This document shows, one piece after another, positions 1 through 5,358 of a DNA stretch of 7,400 nt. Below the pieces are notes generated by a model. The model saw only the letters and a program-made list of their open reading frames with translations. It did no database searches and was not told the origin of the DNA. This DNA comes from Gammaproteobacteria bacterium UBA3498 (lineage in GTDB: Bacteria > Pseudomonadota > Gammaproteobacteria > Pseudomonadales > Pseudohongiellaceae), in the NCBI GenBank assembly GCA_002377605.1, contig DFQD01000223.1:1-7400 (forward strand), written 5' to 3'. The position numbers and the translations under genes are program-made. Within the stretch, counting starts at the first letter, position 1. The number at the start of each line of letters is the position of its first letter.

Positions 1-824
1 AAGGTTCGAGTAATATCCGAAGCATAATATTCATACTCACAACCTGCATCTATAAGTACCAGGTCTCCCTTTTTAACCTCCGAATCATTTGAGTCATAAT
101 GAAGAATACAGGCATTATCTCCCGCTCCCACGATGGACACATAAGCTGGCGAACGGCTACCGTTTCGAGTAAAGGCATAGTGAAGTTCAGCCTCTAATTC
201 GTATTCATAGATTCCAGGTTTACAAAAAGCCATGGCAGCTTTATGTCCCTCAGCAGATATCTTTGCCGCCTTTTCCATTAAAATAATTTCAGCGGGGCTC
301 TTATGCAGCCTTAATTCATGGAGTAGATGATCAAGCACTTGAAACTCACTGGGTGGATGGGATTCAATCTTTGCCTGATTACGGATTGTTTTGACCCAGT
401 CCATGACTCGATTATCGAAATTGTCATCTTTACCCATCGAATAATAAACACGGTCACGACCCTCTATAAGTCCAGGGATAATGTCATCGATATCATCGAT
501 TGGATAAGCATCGTCAACATCTAGTTCTTCTATGGCGGCATCCGGTCCAAGTAAGTAGCCATGCCACAACTCCTTTTCTTCGTTTTTTTCCTGACAAAAA
601 AGAACAACTTCACCCTGCTCTCTTCCCGGGATTAACGCGAGTAGTGAATGAGGCTCAGTAAAGCCAGTTAAGTAGTAAAAATCACTGTTCTGTCGATATT
701 GATACTCAGCATCATTGTTGCGCACGCGAGGCCGTGCAGAAGCCAGCAGTGCAATGCTGTTTGGTTCCATTTGCGCCATTAATTCTTTTCTGCGATTACT
801 GAATTCGCGATTGCTGATACCCAT
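1..824 (-). CDS. pepP: Xaa-Pro aminopeptidase PepP (N-terminal part, truncated by window edge)
   Basis: Cytosolic dimetal (Mn) aminopeptidase P of the M24 family, which removes the N-terminal residue from peptides with proline in second position. I translated the minus strand from the ATG at 824; 274 codons are visible before the window edge. Residues 1-170 match the aminopeptidase P N-terminal domain (NREFSNRRKELMAQM at the start, then QNSDFYYLTGFTEP at about 45-58). The creatinase-fold catalytic domain begins at about 175. Visible active-site elements are His242 in ILHYDSND and the metal-ligand aspartates Asp259 and Asp270 in LVLIDAG and YASDITRT, at almost the same numbering as the E. coli enzyme. 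The remaining His and Glu ligands lie outside the window. A GAAGG Shine-Dalgarno sits just upstream of the ATG. In E. coli and Pseudomonas pepP is preceded by ygfB and followed by ubiH; here pepP is first in the divergent unit and ygfB is absent. Identification is firm. Confidence 0.96.
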   Translation of the reverse strand, partial: MGISNREFSNRRKELMAQMEPNSIALLASARPRVRNNDAEYQYRQNSDFYYLTGFTEPHSLLALIPGREQGEVVLFCQEKNEEKELWHGYLLGPDAAIEELDVDDAYPIDDIDDIIPGLIEGRDRVYYSMGKDDNFDNRVMDWVKTIRNQAKIESHPPSEFQVLDHLLHELRLHKSPAEIILMEKAAKISAEGHKAAMAFCKPGIYEYELEAELHYAFTRNGSRSPAYVSIVGAGDNACILHYDSNDSEVKKGDLVLIDAGCEYEYYASDITRT

Positions 825-918
825 AATGCCCTTCTTTTTTAAAAATCTTTGCTTGTCTCAATTACCCCCAAGTACGTTGTAAGTCTTTGCTTTTATGAGA
901 GTAAATTTTAAGTGGATA

Positions 919-947
919 AGCATATAGGGGACTGATTAGGGAACCAA
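919..947 (-). promoter_or_regulatory. Candidate sigma70 promoter for pepP
   Basis: Read on the minus strand, TTGGTT (942-947) and TATGCT (919-924) are separated by exactly 17 bases, which would start transcription near 912 and give a leader of about 88 nt before pepP. Both boxes are only partial matches to consensus. The inverted repeat GGGACT/AGTCCC (928-933 and 947-952) covers the spacer and -35 region, so it could act as an operator. Position and spacing support the call; strength and use are inferred. Confidence 0.35.
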
Positions 948-959
948 GTCCCATTTTTT
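928..959 (+). repeat. Inverted repeat with T-run, terminator-like on the plus strand
   Basis: GGGACT (928-933) and AGTCCC (947-952) form a 6-bp stem with a 13-base loop, followed by ATTTTTTC (953-960). On the plus strand this resembles a weak intrinsic terminator, but no plus-strand gene lies directly upstream; it would only stop antisense transcription out of pepP. An alternative reading is an operator over the candidate pepP promoter on the other strand. Confidence 0.4.
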
Positions 960-971
960 CTCCATCCATTA

Positions 972-1000
972 TTGACCGATTTTAAACGCGGCTCTATAGT
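972..1000 (+). promoter_or_regulatory. Sigma70 promoter for the zapB-like/zapA operon
   Basis: TTGACC (972-977) and TATAGT (995-1000) each match consensus at five of six bases and have an ideal 17-base spacer. The predicted start near 1007 gives a leader of about 80 nt before the gene at 1088. No other promoter pair of this quality was seen in the 263-bp divergent gap. Confidence 0.65.
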
Positions 1001-1087
1001 TACGAAACTTTTAATGTAACTCCTAAACTTATTCTAATAGTCCATTGCGGCTATTGAAATTTAGATAAAAGAAATACAAGACTAAAA

Positions 1088-1303
1088 ATGGTAGAAATAA
1101 GCGAAGGAAGTTTCGATTCCTTGAATACGAAAGTCGATGATTTAATCGAACTCTGCGCCGAAATGAAGCGCGAAAATCAATTACTTAAAGCAAATGAAAG
1201 TAATTGGCTATCTGAACGCAAACAGCTTATAGAGCGCAATCAAGAAGCTAAATCCAAGTTGCAATCGATCCTGGTTCGACTTAAAGCCATGCATAACTCT
1301 TAA
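1088..1303 (+). CDS. ZapB-like small coiled-coil protein (TIGR02449-type)
   Basis: A 71-residue, highly charged protein that is predicted to be almost entirely one alpha-helical coiled coil, with no signal peptide or membrane segment. The pattern KVDDLIELCAEMKRENQLLKANE (17-39), then ERKQLIERNQEAKSKLQSILVRLKAM, matches the TIGR02449 family found directly upstream of zapA in many Gammaproteobacteria. That family resembles ZapB, the FtsZ-ring component that binds ZapA, so a role in Z-ring organisation is inferred from position and fold rather than from a catalytic motif. It ends 25 bp before zapA and is almost certainly co-transcribed. The Shine-Dalgarno is poor (A-rich AAGAAATACAAG upstream); the ATG at 1088 is chosen because it gives the full family length. 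Confidence 0.85.
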   Translation: MVEISEGSFDSLNTKVDDLIELCAEMKRENQLLKANESNWLSERKQLIERNQEAKSKLQSILVRLKAMHNS

Positions 1304-1328
1304 AATAGAAATTATTCCGGATCCAGCA

Positions 1329-1643
1329 ATGAGTGATCAACCTTCAACCGTACAAGTAAAAATTCTGGACAAAGAATATCAGGTTAATTGCCCTCCCTCT
1401 GATCAAGAAGCCTTGTTGAAGTCAGCACGATATCTGGATGAAAACATGCGTAAGATTAAAGGACGAGGCAACATTCATGGTGCAGAAAAAATTGCCGTAA
1501 TGGCAGCGCTGAATATAACTCACGACATGTTGAGAAAGAATCGCTTAATCAACGAAACTCGTCATGTAACTTCGCAACAGGTTAAAGGACTCGCAGATAA
1601 AATCGACCAGGCACTAGCCAACTCTCGCCAATTAGAAATCTAG
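1329..1643 (+). CDS. zapA: Cell division protein ZapA
   Basis: FtsZ-associated cytosolic protein that crosslinks and stabilises FtsZ protofilaments at midcell. At 104 residues it is typical for the family. The N-terminal globular domain shows the hallmark TVQVKILDKEYQVNCPP (7-23) followed by EALLKSARYLDENMRKIK (28-45). The GAEKIAVMAALNITHDML block (51-68) starts the helix leading into the C-terminal coiled coil (about 70-104) used for tetramerisation. It is the second gene of a two-gene operon with the ZapB-like protein, and the ssrS/fau pair follows, the usual gammaproteobacterial order. Ribosome binding is weak (a GGA at 1319-1321). Identification is firm. Confidence 0.96.
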   Translation: MSDQPSTVQVKILDKEYQVNCPPSDQEALLKSARYLDENMRKIKGRGNIHGAEKIAVMAALNITHDMLRKNRLINETRHVTSQQVKGLADKIDQALANSRQLEI

Positions 1644-1675
1644 TCTCTTTCAATTTCTCTTACGTTTATCTTTTT

Positions 1676-1695
1676 GTGACACAGCAATGTGTCAC
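1676..1695. repeat. Perfect 8-bp hairpin with GCAA tetraloop between zapA and 6S RNA
   Basis: GTGACACA (1676-1683), loop GCAA (1684-1687), TGTGTCAC (1688-1695). The arms are perfectly complementary and the loop is a GNRA tetraloop. It lies 33 bp after the zapA stop. The T-rich stretch (TTTATCTTTTT) lies before it rather than after it, so it is not a standard intrinsic terminator for zapA. It may stabilise or end the zapA mRNA, or be a protein-binding palindrome upstream of the 6S promoter. Confidence 0.6.
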
Positions 1696-1736
1696 TGTTC
1701 CCGTTGCAAGAAGTGAAGCTATTGATTTAGTTCAGC

Positions 1737-1765
1737 TTTCATACGGCCAGAGCGCGATATATACT
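1737..1765 (+). promoter_or_regulatory. 6S RNA promoter
   Basis: The -10 box TATACT (1760-1765) stands about 8 bases before the expected 6S RNA 5' end. The best -35 at 17-base spacing is TTTCAT (1737-1742), which is weak. The placement relative to the RNA supports the -10; the -35 is uncertain. The bases between the boxes and the start (taatcgcag) are not GC-rich. Confidence 0.5.
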
Positions 1766-1773
1766 AATCGCAG

Positions 1774-1955
1774 AGCTCCCTAGAACATTCGCCAATCAAA
1801 AGTGTTCTTGAGCCGATATCGTAGTAACCGGAGGCAACTCGTCAGATGTTGGTGTGCATGTCCGCAAGTCGGAAAGCCTTATGCATCGCGGGAGCCACCA
1901 CCTGAACCTTTGGGTTCAGGGCAAGTTTGATAGCGGTGTTCCGGGGGACTTGATT
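1774..1955 (+). ncRNA. ssrS: 6S RNA (global regulator of sigma70 RNA polymerase)
   Basis: 6S RNA mimics an open promoter and sequesters sigma70 holoenzyme in stationary phase. Recognition rests on position between zapA and fau/ygfA and on blocks shared with the E. coli RNA: TTGAGCCGATAT (1809-1819), TTGGTG.GCATG near 1849-1860, GGAAAGCCTTA (1871-1881), and the bubble hairpin CCTGAACC/GGTTCAGG (1901-1908 with 1913-1920). The terminal stem pairs CTCCC.AGAACA (from 1776) with TGTTC.GGGGG (1937-1947). If the RNA starts at 1774, T1817 becomes nucleotide 44, the position where product RNA synthesis initiates in E. coli. The exact ends are estimates (within 5 to 10 nt). It is likely co-transcribed with fau, as in E. 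coli. Confidence 0.93.
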
Positions 1956-1989
1956 CAATTCGCCTGACCTCTCTGCTTTAACTCATTCT

Positions 1990-2586
1990 ATGGACAAAGA
2001 AGAACGTAAAGCATTACGGGACTCGCTTCGGCAAGCCCGCCTAGATCTGAATCCTGTCGAACAATCTGTGGCTGCTCAGGATCTGCATGATCTGGTGGCA
2101 GAGCAAGAGTTCTTTATGAATGCCTCTCATATCGTGTTCTATCAGAGTATGGATGGGGAGATAGATCCTAAGCCGCTATTAGACAAAGCTCTGGCGGAAG
2201 GAAAGAGCTGTTATTTACCGACTTTATTGAAAGATAGCGCCGGCCAGATGTCGTTCGCACCCTATGACCATGACACCGAGTTAACGGAAAACGATTGGGG
2301 AATAGGCGAGCCGCCGCTTCCTAATGAAGAAATATCCCTTACCAATTTTGATGTGGTATTTGTGCCTCTGGTTGGTTTCGATGAAAACTGCTTTCGCCTG
2401 GGTATGGGAAAAGGATTCTATGACCGTACATTCAGCTTTAAAATTTTTAATCGTCGCTCCCGCCCGTTACTAGTTGGCCTAGCGCACGAATGCCAGCTGA
2501 CGGATTCTTTTCCGACCGCAAGTTGGGATGTAAGATTGGATGCGGTGATCACCGCTGAAAAAGTATACCGCCCCGATACTGCATAG
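1990..2586 (+). CDS. fau: 5-formyltetrahydrofolate cyclo-ligase
   Basis: ATP-dependent cytosolic enzyme (MTHFS, also called YgfA) converting 5-formyl-THF to 5,10-methenyl-THF, which returns a storage and inhibitory folate to the one-carbon pool. It has 198 residues, normal for the family. Visible signatures are the basic N-terminus KEERKALRDSLRQAR (3-17), the E-I-D-P block at 57-60, GIGEPP (104-109), FVPLVGFD (124-131) and the hallmark RLGMGKGFYDR (136-146), the nucleotide/folate-binding loop usually written GMGxGFYDR. The gene begins about 35 nt after the 6S RNA and has no recognisable Shine-Dalgarno of its own. That fits translation from a 6S-fau read-through transcript, an arrangement known in E. 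coli. A stem CCGCCC/GGGCGG overlaps its stop codon (2568-2591) but lacks a T-run. Confidence 0.95.
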   Translation: MDKEERKALRDSLRQARLDLNPVEQSVAAQDLHDLVAEQEFFMNASHIVFYQSMDGEIDPKPLLDKALAEGKSCYLPTLLKDSAGQMSFAPYDHDTELTENDWGIGEPPLPNEEISLTNFDVVFVPLVGFDENCFRLGMGKGFYDRTFSFKIFNRRSRPLLVGLAHECQLTDSFPTASWDVRLDAVITAEKVYRPDTA

Positions 2587-2647
2587 GGCGGAATACTGAG
2601 CTACTTCACTACCTATCCGTGGCAAAGCTTTCCTTTATCTTTTTTCT

Positions 2648-2681
2648 AGGAACCAAACCAATAAAAGGTTCCTTATTTCTT
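2648..2681 (+). terminator. Possible terminator after fau
   Basis: AGGAACC (2648-2654) pairs with GGTTCCT (2667-2673) around a 12-base loop, followed by TATTTCTT, a broken T-run. The stem is short and not GC-rich, so termination would be inefficient. Its placement, about 60 bp after the fau stop and before the minus-strand small ORF, is sensible. Confidence 0.35.
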
Positions 2682-2688
2682 CGCTTGC

Positions 2689-2781
2689 TTACATTAAGGC
2701 GCTTTGAGCGACGCTGCTGGCAAATACGCTCACCACAAACAGGGTGATGACGACCATGACCATGTCTGGCTTTTTATTCAT
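2689..2781 (-). CDS. Putative 30-residue hydrophobic small protein
   Basis: I do not recognise a family. The reading frame from the ATG at 2781 encodes a peptide starting MNKKPDMVMVVITLF and ending with TAA at 2689-2691. The layout is a short positively charged N-terminus (NKKPD), then about 15 hydrophobic residues (VMVVITLFVVSVFA), then a small polar tail SSVAQSALM. This looks like a single membrane-spanning peptide or the core of a signal peptide, with A-S-S-V-A as a possible cleavage-like site. A good AGAAGGA Shine-Dalgarno sits 2-8 bases before the ATG, which argues for real translation. A weak promoter candidate (TTGTTT, 17 bases, TCTAAA) lies upstream on the minus strand. It runs towards fau and away from the SOS promoter. 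It is below the usual annotation length cutoff, so a chance ORF remains possible. Confidence 0.55.
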   Translation of the reverse strand: MNKKPDMVMVVITLFVVSVFASSVAQSALM

Positions 2782-2964
2782 GTCCTTCTCCGTCGCAGTT
2801 TCCAATTACAACAGCATTAACGGCCCGCTTTTTTAAAGCTTTAGACTTAATTTTCCCAAAAAAAACAACAGGCTAGTAAATTTTCTTAATGTGTACTTAA
2901 TGTGATCTTGACTTGAGGCCTCATTATTCTGTTGATCTTCCCTAGATGACATAGAGATTTATTC

Positions 2965-2992
2965 TTGATTTCCCAAATAAGCTTTCTATAAT
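2965..2992 (+). promoter_or_regulatory. Promoter of imuAB
   Basis: TTGATT (2965-2970), a 16-base spacer, then a perfect TATAAT (2987-2992). Transcription would start near 2999, inside the LexA palindrome, leaving an A/T-rich leader of about 54 nt before the imuA ATG. A consensus -10 tightly covered by a repressor site is the arrangement expected for a strong promoter that is silent without DNA damage. Confidence 0.75.
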
Positions 2993-3012
2993 ACTGTATA
3001 TATATACAGTAT
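2991..3012. promoter_or_regulatory. LexA-binding site (SOS box), perfect palindrome
   Basis: The 16-bp core CTGTATATATATACAG (2994-3009) is the ideal gammaproteobacterial SOS box. Symmetry extends three more bases on each side (ATA...TAT), making a perfect 22-bp palindrome. It overlaps the last two bases of the -10 box and the predicted start, so bound LexA would block polymerase directly. It lies 40 bp upstream of imuA. LexA control of imuAB cassettes is established in several proteobacteria; strong repression here is inferred. Confidence 0.95.
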
Positions 3013-3052
3013 CTGACCTTTATCAAATTATTAAATAGGCCAATAAATAACC

Positions 3053-3802
3053 ATGAAAACTTATTCGGAAAGTTCGAAGAAGGCCCCAGACTCCTTGCTT
3101 GGTAGGGCTTATAGCCATATCGATGGTGCTGACCAAGATAACCTTTCAGACGTACCCGGCATCGAAGAATTACTCCGTCGCAATGCTGATCTCTGGCTCG
3201 GCTGTGACATGGCCGGCCAGGGCGTGCATGGTCGTAGCACCGGTTACCCAAAATTAGATGACACCCTGCCGGGAAGAGGTTGGCCGCAAAATGGTCTGCT
3301 TGAAATCATCAGCCCCCAATGGGGTATGGGAGAATTACAATTACTGATTCCCTTGATGCGTTCAGTAATCGAGCAAGGTCAATGGATTCTATGGATCTCC
3401 CCGCCCCATCTGCTCTACGCCCCGGCGTTAATTCAGGCAGGTATCGATACCGATCAGATATTAGTAGTGAATCTTGATACCTCCTGTAAGGATGCCCTGT
3501 GGAGTATGGAAAAGGCTTTGCAAACCAAGAATTGCGGCCTGGTGCTAGCCTGGCAGACCTGGCTCCCCAGCAAGGTACTACGACGCTTGCAGCTGACGGC
3601 GGAAAATGGAGATACCTTAGGCATTCTCTTCAAGCGTCGTGAAAGTAAGTACTCACCATCTCGTATAAGTATACAAATAAGGAGTTCCGCATCAAATATA
3701 AATAGTTTTAAGGAGGCTGAAATCACGGTCGTTAAGGCGCGAGGGAATTTCCAACCCCATACTATTCAGCTTCAGCTCTATCAACATCATGCCTGCATAT
3801 AA
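3053..3802 (+). CDS. imuA: Translesion synthesis-associated protein ImuA
   Basis: RecA-fold accessory protein of the ImuA-ImuB-DnaE2 mutasome, needed for damage-induced mutagenesis; it acts on DNA in the cytosol. Family signatures appear in order across 249 residues: PGIEELLRRNADLWLG (35-50), TGYPKLDDTLPGRGWPQNGLLEI (63-85), the degenerate P-loop region SPQWGMGEL (87-95), WILWISPPHLLYAPALIQAGID (111-132), and DALWSMEKALQTKNCGLVLAWQ (147-168) with LRRLQLTAENG (176-186). The SPQWGMGEL stretch lacks the GKT/S of a true Walker A, as is usual for ImuA. The C-terminus after about 200 is more divergent and contains IQLQLY (238-243), probably a closing beta strand. There is no strong Shine-Dalgarno; TAGG is 13 bases upstream. 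The ATG at 3053 is the only in-frame Met before residue 53. It is the first gene of the SOS-controlled unit, 14 bp before imuB. Confidence 0.93.
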   Translation: MKTYSESSKKAPDSLLGRAYSHIDGADQDNLSDVPGIEELLRRNADLWLGCDMAGQGVHGRSTGYPKLDDTLPGRGWPQNGLLEIISPQWGMGELQLLIPLMRSVIEQGQWILWISPPHLLYAPALIQAGIDTDQILVVNLDTSCKDALWSMEKALQTKNCGLVLAWQTWLPSKVLRRLQLTAENGDTLGILFKRRESKYSPSRISIQIRSSASNINSFKEAEITVVKARGNFQPHTIQLQLYQHHACI

Positions 3803-3805
3803 TCC

Positions 3806-3819
3806 GGGGGCCAAGCTTG
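3806..3819 (+). promoter_or_regulatory. Ribosome binding site setting the TTG start of imuB
   Basis: GGGGG (3806-3810) lies 6 bases before TTG (3817-3819), in the 14-bp gap after the imuA stop. The frame contains no ATG until residue 209, well inside the conserved protein, so this TTG is the most plausible start. No convincing GTG or TTG with a Shine-Dalgarno was seen nearer the conserved LWYAVYFPQL block. Confidence 0.6.
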
Positions 3820-5277
3820 AAAGACCCAGAAAGCACAGCACAACTCCCTCTTCCACTCCCGTTCGGCGCCAAGGCTGAAGTCATTAAACTGCCTCTATCA
3901 GAACAAACTATCCCCACTGGCAAAAAAAGAAATGAAAAAGGACAGATAAAGAAGCCGGACAGTCTCTGGTATGCCGTTTACTTTCCACAGTTAATTAAAC
4001 TCAGCGCATCGCAACAACAGAAATATCTCAATGAGCTAGCTGCAGTGTTAGAGAGTGTTAGCTCCACCGTGAGTTTTCATCCCCAGGCATTGATCTGCGA
4101 AATTCGCAGCAGCCTGAAATACTTCGGTTGCATCGATACAATTCATGACAAAGTTAATGAGCCCCTTAGTGAAGCACTTAAACAATTGTCATTAGCGGAT
4201 TATTTTCTTTACGCCGCTTGCCCCACCGTTACTGGCAGCTTGTTATTAGCCCGATCAGGGCATAATGGTTTGATCTATCGAAAAGAAAATCTTTGTTCTG
4301 CATTAGGACAACTAAGTACTGAAGTTTTACATTTAAATAAAGAACAAAATCGACGCCTGCGCAATCTGGGCGTACGTTATTTAAGGGACATATGGCGCCT
4401 TCCTACTGATGGTCTGTACAAAAGATTCGGTAGTGAGTTTATGGGTTTACTTGAGAAAGCCTTAGGTAAATCTCCGGAGCTAACTCATAATTATGTCCCT
4501 CCACTTACTTTTTCCATTAGTTACGACCTACCTTATGAAGTAGAAAGCCTAGATAGACTGTTGCCTGTGGCTGAAGAAATATTAGGTCAGCTCCAAGAGT
4601 TCTTGCAACAGCGAGATTTAAGTACCACCCATTTGGTGTTTTACCTAAAACATGAAAAGCGAAATTGCACCGACATCAATATTAGCTTACGACAGGCCAG
4701 CCGCTGCAGAAGGCATTTATTAATGTTATTAGAAACTCAGTTCAGCAATCTCATCGTTCCGGCGCCGGTAATTGCAGTAAAAATGAAAGTTAAAAAATTC
4801 GATACTTTTATGAGTTATAACGAATCGTTATTAGCGGAAGATAAACCGGCAGGACGTCAATATAATAACAGCAATCTGAATCAATTCATGGAACAGCTAA
4901 AAGCCAGACTAGGAGGGCTCTTCATTAACAGCATCTACACTGTTGCCGAACATTGCCCAGAATATGCTACTAAGCAATTGGCTTATGACGAGACGGAAAA
5001 CAAAGTAGGAGGCTATCATGCACGAGTTCCTCTAGCTCCCCGTCCTTTTCTATTGTTGCAAGAACCGGAACAACTGGTTCTTGAAAACGGTGAACTCTAT
5101 CACCGTAAACCTATTACTATTATTAGCGGTCCTGAGCGTATCGAATCCTACTGGTGGTCTGGCACCGATGTGCGTCGGGATTATTATGTGGCGCTAGAAA
5201 AAAACGGCAGTCGTCTCTGGATCTACCATGAACGCAGGAATGGAAATAACTGGTTTCTACATGGCTATTTCGCGTAA
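3817..5277 (+). CDS. imuB: ImuB, catalytically inactive Y-family polymerase-like adaptor
   Basis: Adaptor of the mutasome: it binds the beta sliding clamp, ImuA and DnaE2 and brings the polymerase to lesions. Of its 486 residues, the conserved fold starts at LWYAVYFPQL (50-59), where an active Y-family enzyme would carry its first catalytic Asp. The second acidic site is replaced by ICEIRSSLKYFGC (93-105), so the protein should not polymerise. Further blocks are HLNKEQNRRLRNLGVRYLRDIWRLP (172-196, helix-hairpin-helix-like thumb), FGSEFMGLLEKALG (204-217), a little-finger-like region (about 225-330) and the ImuB-specific C-terminus PLAPRPFLLLQEPEQL (406-420), ISGPERIESYWW (436-447), DYYVAL and WFLHGYFA at the very end. 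Unusual points are the TTG start and a 49-residue N-terminal extension containing QLPLPLPF (9-16), which resembles a clamp-binding motif. The site between the little finger and the C-terminus, where a QLPLW- or DLF-type motif is normally found, reads YNESLLAED (334-342) here. Confidence 0.94.
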   Translation: MKDPESTAQLPLPLPFGAKAEVIKLPLSEQTIPTGKKRNEKGQIKKPDSLWYAVYFPQLIKLSASQQQKYLNELAAVLESVSSTVSFHPQALICEIRSSLKYFGCIDTIHDKVNEPLSEALKQLSLADYFLYAACPTVTGSLLLARSGHNGLIYRKENLCSALGQLSTEVLHLNKEQNRRLRNLGVRYLRDIWRLPTDGLYKRFGSEFMGLLEKALGKSPELTHNYVPPLTFSISYDLPYEVESLDRLLPVAEEILGQLQEFLQQRDLSTTHLVFYLKHEKRNCTDINISLRQASRCRRHLLMLLETQFSNLIVPAPVIAVKMKVKKFDTFMSYNESLLAEDKPAGRQYNNSNLNQFMEQLKARLGGLFINSIYTVAEHCPEYATKQLAYDETENKVGGYHARVPLAPRPFLLLQEPEQLVLENGELYHRKPITIISGPERIESYWWSGTDVRRDYYVALEKNGSRLWIYHERRNGNNWFLHGYFA

Positions 5278-5358
5278 ATTATCAGTAGAATTCGGCTTCT
5301 GTGCCTACAATTTGACCACGTTTGGAAAATTCAGAGATGAGTTCTCAAACTGTAGAGA
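5278..5358. other. 81-bp convergent gap between imuB and dnaE2
   Basis: The two genes run tail to tail. I see only short imperfect stems here (for example AGAA/TTCT at about 5286-5299) and no GC-rich hairpin with a T-run on either strand. How the converging transcripts end is not evident, so 3' overlap of the mRNAs is possible. Confidence 0.5.

Larger units (their letters stand above)
2587..3052. other. 466-bp mostly non-coding interval between fau and imuA
   Basis: No gene of normal length fits here. A longer minus-strand frame that would run from 3251 back to 2886 lies antisense to imuA, has no family resemblance and is not accepted. The interval holds a weak hairpin after fau, a 30-codon hydrophobic ORF on the minus strand (2689-2781), an AT-rich stretch (about 2820-2900) with an A8 run that would serve as that ORF's upstream region, and the SOS-regulated promoter of imuAB (2965-3012). 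Confidence 0.7.

Noticed and set aside
327..524. 65-codon plus-strand ORF
   Set aside because: It lies antisense to pepP, whose minus-strand frame shows clear family motifs; no RBS and no family resemblance.
1676..1695. Hairpin as a CRP site (TGTGA/TCAC)
   Set aside because: The half-sites are 12 bases apart instead of 6, so it does not fit CRP.
2568..2591. CCGCCC/GGGCGG stem overlapping the fau stop as an intrinsic terminator
   Set aside because: The stem is good but it is followed by AATACTGAGC with no T-run; at most an mRNA 3' structure.
2834..2900. A8 run and AT-rich stretch as an origin or attachment site
   Set aside because: No iterated repeats, DnaA boxes, tRNA end or flanking integrase; ordinary AT-rich upstream sequence explains it.
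2886..3251. 121-codon minus-strand ORF
   Set aside because: It overlaps the SOS promoter and the conserved 5' part of imuA in antisense; composition is odd (rich in Cys, Arg, His) and it matches nothing I know.
3454..3726. 90-codon minus-strand ORF
   Set aside because: Antisense shadow inside imuA, in a region where the plus-strand protein matches the ImuA family.
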